A stretch of DNA of 64,000 bases from Siphonodentalium dalli. Its lineage: Eukaryota; Mollusca; Scaphopoda; Gadilida; Siphonodentaliidae. Made by a program: the position numbers and the translations under genes. Below the pieces are notes generated by a model that was not told the DNA's origin, did no database searches, and worked only from the letters and a program-made list of their open reading frames with translations. This document shows positions 1-13,000 of the stretch, in pieces; position 1 is the first letter of the stretch; every line of letters starts with the position of its first letter. The stretch is from NCBI GenBank assembly GCA_032622095.1, contig CP136064.1, positions 37,996,426 through 38,060,425 of the forward strand. The letters run 5' to 3'.

Positions 1-198
1 GTGATCAGCGCATGTAGTTTAACATTGTGAGCACTGGAGAACAGGAAACATGATGTACCATATGTTTTTCAAATGGACTACGCATGTTGAAATTGAGATA
101 ACAGCTAAATTTTTACACCAAGAATAGTATCATATGTACGAATACAATGAATTGATTTATGAAATACATAGCGATAAACTTCATGAAAGTAAATTAAG
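1..198. other. Intronic or upstream sequence, nothing recognised
   Basis: AT-rich sequence before the first repeat. No coding frame, splice-flanked conserved block or inverted repeat was seen. It presumably belongs to the INTS2 intron that precedes exon 928-1086. Confidence 0.4.
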
Positions 199-587
199 TT
201 AACCCTTTACCCAACAAACCGGCCAAAACCGGCCAAATAAAGCTTCAACAGCTTAAAATATCATCGGTCTGTCTCAATAGAACCATACAAATATGGATAT
301 CATTGGAACCGGCTCCTTGACCACATTGTGATAGTTACAGTTATACCATGTGCCAATGCATTCTCTTATATATGCGAGTCGACCATAGGTCGCCTCGCAT
401 ATATAAGAGAATGCATTGGCCTAAAAAAATCTTTTTTTACCATTTTTTCTTACATTCTTTAACAATTTTATAATTTTTAATGTGTTAAGCCAATGCATTC
501 TCTTATATATGCGAGGCGACCTATGGTCGACTCGCATATATAAGAGAATGCATTGGTACAGGGCCCTTCTGTTGGGTAAAGGGTTAA
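199..587 (+). mobile_element. Family A TTAA foldback element, copy 1
   Basis: Bounded by TTAACCCTTTACCCAACA at the left and its inverse at 570-587; TTAA followed by CCCTTT fits piggyBac-type non-autonomous elements. It contains two self-complementary ~69-nt cassettes at 352-420 and 489-557 in opposite orientation, separated by an AT-rich spacer. The left side also holds a ~130-base non-palindromic segment beginning with tandem ACCGGCCAA. There is no coding capacity. Confidence 0.85.
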
Positions 588-800
588 ACAAGTTGAACAT
601 AAAACATATCAAGAATCATTTTGTAATTAATTCATCCTCTCATGCTACACTTTCATTGTTCACTAATTTATGTGATCAGTTCGATGCCTACATATAATTC
701 TTCAATACCGTTAACCCCAACCTTCGATAGCACTACACCATGCATCTGTTTTGCATTGGAACACATCTAATCTTTTGCTCATTGATTTTGTATCCATATT
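588..800. other. Intronic sequence, nothing recognised
   Basis: AT-rich intron sequence between the first foldback element and the triplicated splice junction. A pyrimidine-rich stretch precedes the first acceptor copy. Confidence 0.4.
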
Positions 801-965
801 TACTATTTGTTTTGCAGGTTAAGCACTGTACAATGCCAGGGGTTGCTGTATATATTACTATTTGTTTTGCAGGTTAAGCACTGTACAATGCCAGGGGTTG
901 CAGTCTATCTTACTATTTGTTTTGCAGGTTAAGCACTGTACAATGCCAGGGGTTGCAGTATATCT
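801..965 (+). repeat. Three tandem copies of an intron/exon junction (55-bp unit)
   Basis: The units 801-855, 856-910 and 911-965 differ at only a few bases near their ends. Each carries 17 bases of intron end (tactatttgttttgcag) and the first 38 bases of the INTS2 exon, so the window holds three complete 3' splice sites with AG at 816-817, 871-872 and 926-927. The unit is bounded by the short direct repeat TTACTATT, present once at the intron end and once inside the exon (965-972), which suggests slippage or unequal exchange between these repeats. Confidence 0.9.
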
Positions 966-1086
966 TACTATTCAGACCCTGAAGCAGTCCGAAAGTGATT
1001 TAATGTCCTTTGTTAGTGGATTGTTACTAGGCAATGATCTTACCACTAGACAATGGTTTGCTCAGTTTGTGCGAGTAGGACAGAAG
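928..1086 (+). CDS. INTS2: INTS2 exon 1 of 18 visible
   Basis: It encodes visible residues 1-53, from VKHCTMPGVAV to FVRVGQK, including the conserved SFVSGLLLG block. The donor is cagaag|gtaagc. The acceptor at 926-927 is the most downstream of three near-identical copies. Starting here in phase 0 keeps the family-like reading VKHCTMPG; the two upstream copies, read in the same phase, run into TAA codons. Confidence 0.88.
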
Positions 1087-4000
1087 GTAAGCCAATTTTG
1101 TTATATATGGATGATAGCATACGATTTACAAGTTTGTCCATTGGAATTATTATTGTGTACTGACCACAATGCAGGAATATAAAATGAAATGTTTTGAGTC
1201 GAGATGTGCAACAATGAAGATGCTGTCCTGTTTATTTTGGAATGTTTTACCTACTCATTTTATTTCATATATTTTAAATGATTTATAGGGACACTAAACA
1301 TTTTAATTTAGAAATAAATAATAAAAAAATTGTATTTTAATAGTATTGAAACTATTTGTCGATGTCGATGTCACCAAAAGTCGACTCCAGAATCCCAATT
1401 TGATTAGTTTCATTAAATTGAGCACACAGTGCATGCACTATTTTTTACAATGTTACAATACCAACAATTGCAACTACAGTGTTAAAAGTTAAAACAATGC
1501 TATTTATTAGAATTACTTACACAAACACCAGTTATGAAATCAACAAATGTCGCTAATAAATAAATTGTTGCGCGATGGCCGATCAAAGATAACAATATCG
1601 GCTGCCACGTCACGTCACGTGTACATATCGTGGACGCAGTGTGGAATTAATTCAGTATGAAACTATGAGTATGGACAATGTGTCCGGATATGGTATGATG
1701 AATGTATCATTAAACAATGCTAAATGAGAAACCTATCCACAATCAAACGCAAGCCAAGACACCCGGTATTAATTAGCTGGATACAAATTTGGTAGCACCG
1801 GTTTCCGAGTGGACCGCTTCCAAGTCTCAATGTTAAACCTGCAAAAAATGGTAACTCATTAACAGCATTTATATTGCTGTGATTTACTTCAATTTTAAAA
1901 CGATATAAAATATAATTTGATGACTTATTAGCTCAACTTTACTTTGTAAAGTTTGAGCTTTTGTCGTGCGTGTGCGCGTGTGTGCGTAAGGCGTCAACAA
2001 TGCAGGCTACAGGTCGCACCTTTGGTCGGATCATTATGAAATTTGTCATAGCTGTTGACATCAACATTTAGACCAAAAATTTTGGGGTCAATAGGAAAAA
2101 AAACATGGCCGCCAGTGGCCATATTGGATTTCAAAATTCAATCCATTAGTACGGGCTACAGGCCGTACTGTTTGTCTGATCATCATGAAATTTGTCATGG
2201 ATGTTAATATTGACATGTAGATTGGAACGAGTAATTTTGGGGTCATTCGGCCCAAAAACATGGCCGCCAGCAGCCATCTTGGATTTTACTCTTTGTATTA
2301 CTAAATTCTTTAGCACGGGCTACAGGTCGTACTTTTAGTCTGATCATCATAAAATTTGTCAAGAATGTTAATAATGACATGTAGATGGGAACGAGTCATT
2401 TTGGGGTCATTCGGCCAAAAAAAATGGCCGCCAGCAGCCATCTTGGATTTTACTCTTTGTATGATTAAATCCTTTAGCACGGGCTACAGGTCGTACCTTT
2501 AGTCTTATCATCATAAAATTTGTCATGGCTCTTGAAATTGGAATGTAGATGGGAACGAGTCATTTTGGGGTTATTCGGACAAAAAACATGGCCGCCAGCG
2601 GCCATCTTGGATTTCAAAATTTAATCCATTAGCACGGGCCACAGGTCGTACTGTTCTTCTGATCATCATGAAATTTGTCATGGATGATAATATTGACATG
2701 TAGATGGGAACGAGTAATTGTGGGGTTATTCGGCCAAAAAAAATGGCCGCCAGCAGCCATCTTGGATTTTACTCTTTGTATGATTAAATCCTTTAGCACG
2801 GGCTACAGGTCGTACCTTTAGTCTTATCATCATAAAATTTGTCATGGCTGTTGAAATTGGAATGTAGATGGGTACGAGTCATTTTGGGGTCATTCGGACA
2901 AAAAACATGGCCGCCAGCGGCCATCTTGGATTTCAAAATTTAATCCATTAGCACGGGCCACAGGTCGTACTGTTCTTCTGATCATCATGAAATTTGTCAT
3001 GGATGATAATATTGACATGTAGATGGGAACGAGTAATTGTGGGGTTATTCGGCCAAAAAACATGGCCGCCAGTAGCCATCTTGGATTTTACTCTTTGTAT
3101 GACTAAATTCTTTAGCACGGGCTGCAGGTCGTACCTTTAGTCTGATCGTCATAAAATTTGTCATGTATATTAACAATGATATGTAGATGGGAACGAGTAA
3201 TTTTGGGGTCATTCGGCCAAAAAACATGGCCGCCAGTAGCCATCTTGGATTTTACTCTTTGTATGACTAAATTCTTTAGCACGGGCTGCAGGTTGTACCT
3301 TTAGTCTGATCAGCATAAAATTTGTCATGAATGTTAATAATGACATGTAGATGGGAACGAGTCATTTTGGGGTCATTCGGCCAAAAAACATGGCCGCCAG
3401 CAGCCATCTTTGATTTTACTCTTTGTATGACTAAATCCTTTAGCACGGGCTACAGGTCGTACCTTTAGTCTGATCATCATAAAATTTGTCATGGCTGTTG
3501 AAATTGGAATGTAGATGGGAACGAGTCATTTTGGGGTCATTCGGACAAAAAACATGGCCGCCAGCGGCCATCTTGGATTTCAAAATTTAATCCATTAGCA
3601 CAGGCCACAGGTCGTACTGTTCGTCTGATCATCATGAAATTTGTCATGGATGTTAATATTGACATGCAGATGGGAACGAGTAATTGTGGGGTCATTCGGC
3701 CAAAAAACATGGCCGCCAGCAGCCATCTTGGATTTTACTCTTTGTATGACTAAATTCTTTAGCACGGGATACAGCTCGTACCTTTAGTCTGATCATCATA
3801 AAATTTGTCATGGATGTTAAAAATGACATGCAGATGGGAACGACTCATTTTGGGGTCATTCGGCTGAAAACATGGCTGCCAGCAGCCATCTTGGATTTTA
3901 CTCTTTGTATGACTAAATCATTTAGAACATGCTACAGGTCGTACCTTTAGTCTGATCATCATAAAATTTTTCATGAATGTTAATAATGACATGTAGATGG

Positions 4001-7000
4001 GAACGAGTCATTTTGGGGTCATTCGGTCAAAAAACATGGCCGCCAACAGCCATCTTGGATTTTACTCTTTGTATGACTAAATCCTTTAGCATGGGCTACA
4101 GGTCGTACCTTTAGTCTGATCATCATAAAATTTGTCATGAATGTTAATAACGACATGTAGATGGGAACGAGTCATTTTGGGGTCATTCGGACAAAAAACA
4201 TGGCCGCCAGCAGCCATCTTGGATTTTACTCTTTGTATGATTAAATTCTTTAGCATGGGCTACAGGTCGTACCTTTAGTCTGATCGTCATAAAATTTGTC
4301 ATGGATGTTAACGATGACATGTTGATGGGAACGACTCATTTTGAGGTCATTCGGCCGAAAACATGGCCGCCAGCAGCCATCTTGGACTTTACTTTTCTCT
4401 TCATGTCTATAAACTAGTATTAGACATTCAACTTTCCACATTCCTAATCGCTCCATTGACTGTAATACATTAAATTATTCCCTTTCCAAGTTGAGCTACA
4501 GTGTCATTGACACTTTCATTTAAAGAACGATATTTACTACATTGTTGACAATGTTGGGTAGATTAAAAGACATTATCATTAGGCAAATTGCTCGATTTAG
4601 TACTCAATAGACACATAGTAAAATGGAAGTTTTTACTGGGAATGGGGATTGTCAATTAGTCATCATCGACTTGATTTTTGACTGTCGATTAGTCGACTAT
4701 GGTTTAACCTAGTTTAAGTGTTCTTACTCCACACCCACTGATGTCAGGCACATGTATTCAACGGAATCCCAGCCATTGAATAAATCTTTATCCTATGTAG
4801 TGTTTTTAGAGTACCGTTAGACTATTTCTCAACATGGACCCTTAGTACTTAAATAAAATCCCAATCAGAGCAATGAATTCGAAAAACTGCCAATTCTGTC
4901 CTGCATGGCTGTAATGTTTTTATTTTATCATATTTAGCTGCAAGATACATACATGTAGGTGTTTTTTATGTTTACCCATACCATAGTATGGTAAACATAG
5001 TGTCGTTGTCCGGATTGACCACTCGTCGTTCGTCTGTCTGTCTGTCTGTCTGTCCGTAGATACTTTACGAGTAATGCGATAACTCAAACATTTTCTATCC
5101 GATCGGAACCAAATTTTGTATATGGGTTTTTTCGAGGGGGAAAAAAATCGAATTACTAAATTTAGCATATATAGCATATACAAATTTTAAATTTTGTTTG
5201 AACTTTAATAACAATAAAAAAAAAATTAAATAATAAAAAAAAAAATTGACACTTTCATTTATTTTAGTTTTATACGATTAATTAGGTGTGATATCCTGTT
5301 TTGAAAATATGAAGATTTTATTGCAATAGTTTCATGTAATATAATGATATCAATATATTACCATGTGATCATCCAACATCCAGAGTATATGAGAGGACAT
5401 TTTATAGATGTTGTCATCCCCAGGTGAAATCTGTTATGAAATGAGTGATGACATATGATACAGAGCTCTGGTATTATATGACTATCGTCTTTCCTCCCTA
5501 TGTTAAAGTGATCATTCCGGAAAATTGGATCAGCTACATTTTAATCCAAAGCCATACCGCCATCCTCCATACCGCCATCCTCTATCTTGCTTGCTCTTAA
5601 ACAGTTGTTTTCGGTTATCGCTTATTTGTGTTTCTTTTGATTTGACGTGGGTATATGTCATTCAAATGATATTTTGGTTTAAAATATGTGTCATTTAACC
5701 CTTGTATGACTGAAGCTTCCATAAATTTTGTGGAAACCCTGTGCCAATACATTATCTTATATATGCGAGTCTCCCATAGGGAGCCTCGCATATACAAGAG
5801 AATGCATTGGCCTAACACTATATACATTCACCTTTAAGCCAGTGCATTCTCTTATATATGCGAGGCTCCTTATGAGAGACTCGCATATATAAGTGAATGC
5901 ACTGGCACAGCAGCTCCCATCATGAAAGGTTTAAGTCATATAATAAACCTATTATGACTACAGTGAATTAAGCTGGTCGTCGCTCAGGTGATACTCTATA
6001 TTTACCATAAGAACAAATTTATCAATATTTAGAGAAAAAAAGAGTCAACGCCATCCATGTTGACAACCTTGAGGAAGGTTCTCTTGGTGGAACTGAACTC
6101 CATTCTCCCAACAGAAGGCAGCCAGTTGCTTGAAAAGAATGTTATAAAAGCAAGCAGCTTCATCCGGTTATACTGTGCTCTTAAGGCTATGGCTTTGTTG
6201 AAGTAAGTGATTTAAATTTATATCTCATTCAAATGTCAATCATCAAGCAGTTAGGCTGTGGGCCCTCAAATGGAATTCCATTAACAACGTATGACATACT
6301 TCCAATTTTCAAGATAAAAACTGATTCTCAAGTCAAAGGTTTAATATCTGATATAATTTGTTTGATTTCACCATGGATATCCATGTTTCTCATCAATCTG
6401 GATACAGGGTATCTTCAGATAAGACTTAATTATTTTTACCTAAAATTAATATCCACAAACTAGTGTTTAATATCACAATTTTTGCATTTACCAAACTTTC
6501 CAAATATCAAAACTGCCATTTAAATTTACAGATCCCAACAAAATATATAGACTAGGGGGTTTTAAATAGGGTCGGGTTAGTGGAAACATAGGTCTTTTAT
6601 TTTAGGCCTTATTGCATGAGTTTTGTGAAACAGTTGCAGCACGAGAAGTGATATACTCCTGTTACAGTTTGGTGGTTCTGATTATATACTTCTGACATGT
6701 AATGTGTAGTCCATTTCTGCAAATCTCAATGATCACCACATAGGAAGCTATGATTTTGGTGGTCTGACGAAAACCAGATCACACGCTATTGCCTCTCTTA
6801 CCATTATCTGCTTGGAATCTAGTTGTATTAAAAATATAAAAACATCAAGCAGTTGTGATGGCAAGAAATGTATAACTATTCCAGGTTTTCTGACGCTGAA
6901 GTGATGGCTCTTTTGAGGCTGATAACATCAAAGCCTCCCATAAGTGTAGCTGGTGGACGGTTTGTTACCATGGCACTGTGTATGCTGATATCCTCCCCTA

Positions 7001-10000
7001 CTCTACTCACGTAAGTTAATTCTAACCATTAACCCTTTCTTTACTGAATACTCACTGGCGAGTTGTTCCCTTAGGGAATGCTCAGATAATAAGTTCAACG
7101 AGATCGTTATATGTTCTTCTGTCTGTTGTCTGCTTACATTTCCTGAATAATATACCTTTCTTTAAATACATAGTTTTATAACAGATTGGGAGAATCCATT
7201 TAGGAAAGAAATATTTAATAAGGACATCTTACTCCAAATGGAGACAGAATTCTAATTCAAAAGCGCTGAATAGATGGAAGTTAGGCGATGAAATTTTGCG
7301 GGTTTTGTACATCGGAAATATCGTACCATGAAAACCCAGATTTATTTTGTAACGAGAGCATGTGAAGAGAGTTGTTATCAGTGAGCACAATGAATATTGG
7401 ATACAAAACACTAATCATCAAAACGCTTAATCTATACACTGTAAGATAAAAACAAAGTTTTGGTTCTCAGGCCCCGCCGCATTGAATAAAAAGGGCCGCA
7501 TTAGGCCTTTTTATTGCAATGCCTGATGTTATGACAAAAAAACTTACGAAAAAAAAAACATTTTTGTTTTGGGGATTTTATCAACATGTCCATAGCAGAT
7601 ATGTGTTGAATATTAGTGTGCATTGAGCTCTAACATGTAATGTGTTAAAAAGTGACTTGCAGGCTTACAACATGAAGCAGATGACTACAATTAAGAAAAT
7701 GATCCTCATGCTCTTCTTACAATTAGTCATTGTGAACAACTTACACTAATTGTAACTTTATACAATTGAAAGGCACAGGACTAAATTCAGGATCACATAT
7801 TAGAATGGGGAGGTATCAGTTTTTAGACAACAATAACAGTAGTTAATGTCAGGGGCATTATATATTGTTAGGTAATCCCAGTCATACACTGGTAGTACAA
7901 TGTCATTTTTATATAAGACTAAATGAGTTTATATGCATAACAGTTCCCTCTACCTTTCTGGTTATTACTAGACAGAGGAAGGTATCTTTGTCCATGCTTA
8001 CTATGCGCAGAAAAAAATAAAAAATAAAAATTAAACCCTCCCTCCCTCATTGATTTGAAAAAAAAATTGCCCGAGAACCAAAACACTCTTCTTTTTTTTG
8101 GCCTAAGATAAAATAGGTAAATGCATTATACCATAATTGGATGAATATCTCGTGTGAACCGCCGAGTAAATGAGGATTTAATTTGGCCAATTGTTTTTTT
8201 AATTTGGCCAAAAAACATTTGGCCAAAAGATTTTTCATTCCAGTGCGAACACTGTTTAATCTATTCTATAGAAATGTATTTAAATTTGTTATTGTTACTC
8301 CCAGTCGGGAGTTATTAATTGTCAGGTATATCAGCCTCTTTGGTTAATCTGACCTGATATTCATAATTCTAATAAGACCTTGTTTACAGCTGCTTGCAAG
8401 GACTGTCCTGATTGGCCAGTAGCCTGTGTTCTCATAGATACATTGATGACTTTTTGTAGTACAAATCTACATGTACCAAGAAAAATTGTGGTACAACCAA
8501 TGAAATGCCACCAGAACTCTCATAATTAAAACCATATTAAATCATGTTGCCACCTATGGCTGACATGGTGTGGCCCCCTAATATTACTAATTAGAATTTA
8601 AAATGTAACAGGAAAAGGTCGTACAAAAGTTGAAATTTTGTTGAATGACCAAAAAGAGGATTTGCCATTTAACAATGACGTCATTTTTTACTTTACACTT
8701 AGAAGAGCCAAGCTATCTCAGGGCCAGGAACATACGCCCACCAATCAAATCTCTAACCCAAGCGTTTGATTTTAAATGTGTTTAATATATATATAAACGT
8801 TTGTCTGACAGGATAAACTAGTACATGAGTTGTGGAAATTCACAATGCACCTTAAAAAGTCTGTAATAGTTAAAAACTTATATTTATAAACTAATATTAA
8901 CTAGGAAATTAGGTATGGAATTGTGCCCTGAATGTGTACATCAAACGTACCTCAACCATTTCATAGATTTTCGTTCTAATGCACATAATCCCCTTCACCT
9001 GTAAGTACTTTTAACTCCTGCAACAAATATCTAGCTCATCCACTGTATGAATTCCAGATAGCAGCTATTCGAATGTCTGAAGTGACGGTTTAGAGATTAC
9101 ATTACATTAGTGACGTAATTTCCTGGCCCTGTATCTGGTGGAACATTATATCACACAGAGGTTGAAATTGAATGGACTACTGGGACCCAAGGACTTCACA
9201 GCGGGTAAACGTGCAAAAGTTAATCAAGTCTGCAAAAATATCACCACCAAGGAGATAAACTTTGTTCTTATATTAATATGATAGCTCTCAAGTAATGAAA
9301 TTTTGCATATTAAAACCATTGTTATTTAAAACAAACTGTAAAAGTCAACAAACGTCGCTGATCACGTAGTATGTTAGAATATATTGCTAGCTGAGAGCAA
9401 GATGTTTGAATTGACTACTAAATACTAGTATGGGCATCTTTTATGTCACATTTTGCCTCAAATATCTCTCATTTTTTTCAGTAATTCAGAGCAAGAGAAG
9501 GAAGTTATTGATTGGATGAAATGGTTGATGAATGTCAACACATCAGATGAGAGGTGAGTTTTGATATTTGTGGTTGATCATCATGTTTATAGATCTATGA
9601 AATAACTTGTGTTATAGTTTCTTCTTTTTTATAAAACATGCCATATTATATTAAATGCTATACTACTAAATATTTGTAATCAGTAAGTCCACAGAAAATC
9701 AATTTCTTGTTCTCAGGAAAGAATTGAGATCGAACAGACCTCTTTCCCAGTTCAGATTTCCGTTTCATTACTGTAATTGGTAACTATATTCAAACATTTG
9801 TTAAACTTGTAATGGATTACAACTGCAATCCCAGTAAAAATGTGTTGGAATTTATCAACTAACTTTTTACACCTTTATGGTAGATTGTTCATGGACAGAT
9901 GAAATTAGACCCGGATCAAGTCGATGTCACGATGGATTGAGAACTTCTCAATTATAAATAACCATAAATATTCTTAACAAGATATCACATTTGTTTGATA

Positions 10001-13000
10001 AAAATCAAATTATTTACCTTATGATTGCAGACGAATTAATATGAGCTCTAGCAATGACCGTTAATTATTTTCCATTTTAGTGCTGATAGGAAGCACTCAA
10101 GCTTTGGTGAAATGCTCTACCTGATAGCTATCCATTTCCATGGCAACCATACTCATGCTATATCTGAATTAGTCTCCAACACATTGGGCATGAAGGTATG
10201 TATTTTGTTTTCATGTAACAGTGATAGACTAATTATGTTCCATTTAGTAAGTGTTTGTATAAAATGTTATGAATAACATATACCAGAACAACTATTTTTA
10301 TGTGGAATGCAATAAATGTTTGCTGACACATCATCACTGCAAAGATCAGATTTGGTTATGTGTTAGCTAAAACTTGACGACATTCTTTGTATACTCCACA
10401 GTTGAGAAATTACATATTAGATAACATCACTATGAGAAACTAGATAATAGATAAGGGGTCACTAATTAATACATGTAATCATAATTAATTTTATAGTTGC
10501 AAAATGAATTAATAAGTACCAATAGTATCCAAGTTAATATTTATAAATTGTTTTCTCAAATATTCAATTTCTTTTTATTTCTAGAGTACTGTGAAGGCTA
10601 ATGCTTTATCGAAAATAAGACAGATATTTACACAGGAGCTATTTACAGAGCAGGTTAGTAAGAAATTTTGATTGTTACTTTTGGAATAGTCATGCAAATA
10701 TTTCCTATTCTGGAATTAGTAATAGTGAAATGGCTGCCAAATTATTTTTATCAGGTATAAAGATGTTATATCTGACAGGTGACCGACTATTTTACAGTTT
10801 ACCACTTTTCTGAAAGAAAAACAATGAATAATGACTGCCTGAATCCAGTATCAAACTAAATTACTGGAAATCATAGCATTAACTTTGTTTGGACTTATCA
10901 ACATAGAATATAGACACCTAAAAATCTGTTTGGTTGACAGTTCTGTACCTTTTGGCAAGTTTTGCTCAATGTTTGTACTTAAATTAAAAAATTTAGTTAA
11001 AGACTAAACATAATATTTTTGAGATATTGAGATACTTTTAACTTTTGGCAAGAATTTTTCAAAGTTTAGGTATTTTTGTCCCCCGAAATTCTTTTTTTGG
11101 GCCACTATAGAAATCACTGGTGTCCATCTGTCTGTCAGTTCCAGATTGTTTCCGGATGATATATTCGGTAATAATTAATGAAATTAAACAATATATGGTA
11201 TGTGAGCTTATTGGTTAGGGTCACAGGCCAAGTTTGAATTTTGGTTAGGTCTGCCCTTTTTTGCCAGAGTTATGGTCCTTGTCGACATAGAATTTGCAGA
11301 CTATTTTGATGTCAAATGTTCCCAAAATAAATGTTTTCCCAATCATAACTTTAGTTTTAGTTAACTGATAGTTTTCATATTTTGTGTGTGGAAAACGTTC
11401 AAATATGGGTGTGCTGCCCATTTTTAGCTCAACTTTACTTTGGTCATCTGTGTGTGTTAACAATTTCCTCTGGCACACCCTACAGACCACATTCCTCATC
11501 CAATCATCTCCAAACTTCATAGGAATCTTTAGGGTGACTTCTAGATGGAAGCTTACCATCTTCGATTTTACTCTTTGTATGACTAAATCTGTTGGATGTT
11601 TAGTATTACTTAGACATACCAACTTTCCGCATTCCCTAGCACTCCACTAACTATAACATTTGACAATAGCCCCTCTTCAAGTTGAGTTTCATTGTATTGA
11701 CACTTTCATTACAAGAGTTATGGTCCTTGTCAACTTATAATTTGCCAATTATTTTGGTTTCCGGATGATAACTTTAGTTATAGTTTTAAAATTTGGTATA
11801 TGGATTGCTCGCTCATATGAAAATACAGGTTAAGCTCAAATTTGGGTTTGGTCTGCCCATATTTACCGGATTTATGGCCCTTGTCGCGACTTAGAATTAT
11901 TATTTTGTTGTCATTTGTTCCAAAAATCGAGCCACCAACCAAAAAAGCCACCTTTTTCTGGGGTAAGTATGGCTAAGTGGCCTTTTATTATAAAATTTAA
12001 TAATCTTATTGGTTATTTCAGGTCATAGCACAGCATACAGTTAAAGTGCCTGTGACGGCCAATCTGAATGCGGAAATACAGGGTTACCTTCCGTTACACA
12101 GTGTCTACCAACTGCTGAAGAGTCGGGCGTTCTCAAAACACAAAGTTCCAATCCGGGTAAATGTTTTATAAATTATTTTCCATCCATAGGTAAGCTGAAC
12201 ATTTACACTTCTTAATACGACAGTTCAACCAGGGATTAATTTACCCAATTTCAAACACGCCATCTATGCGACAATACAGTAATGCCTTAAATGATTGACT
12301 CCTTAACCACAGCAGAATTATGGGTAATTTTTCAGGATTTAGACGGAAATATGGCTTGTTGCCATTCTTCGGAAAGCCCTCACAGAGCTTTCCGACGAAT
12401 GGCAACAAGCCATATTTCTGACTAAATCCTGAAAAATTAGCCATAATTCCGCTGTGGTTAAGGAGTCGATTATTTAGGGCATTCCTGTATGTGCTCTCTT
12501 AACTCACGCTTTACTTAATGGATTCTCCATTCAGTGATGACAAACAAGCAAAACATTAATTTTTTTGCCTGCCTAATGTATTAATTATATGAGGTGTCAT
12601 AAAATTGTTAATATTCTGTTATCGGATCTAGATACAATATTGAGTTTGACATCAGGAGCACTTTCAACAGAGATATGTTGAGTTAGTCCACCTATCTGAC
12701 TGCCTATGAGTCAATTCACTGGGGGTGTGTATGCTCACATTTAGTTTTTTAGTATGCCACATCAGGTGATATGACCTATTGGGTAATTTGGGAGTACTCA
12801 CCAGGCATTGGGGCCCTTGTTTGACATGAAAAGTACACTGGCATTCATGGCTTTTGACACAAAATAATGGGTTGAAAGTTTAATGTCATGGACATGTATA
12901 TATTCACGTTTTAGAACTTGGATGCATGTGACGTTGTGCCCAGACCCCCATATTGTTTCCATAAATATGTTACTTAAGTTGACAACTGTAGCATATAATG

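Noticed and set aside
352-420. MicroRNA gene
   Set aside because: The hairpin has a suitable size but occurs 20 times within MITEs. Without small-RNA reads, a miRNA call is not justified.
11245-11622. 125-codon open frame on the minus strand, with an overlapping plus-strand frame
   Set aside because: It lies across the AGCTCAACTT repeat, has no domain or splice support and is explained by repeat sequence.
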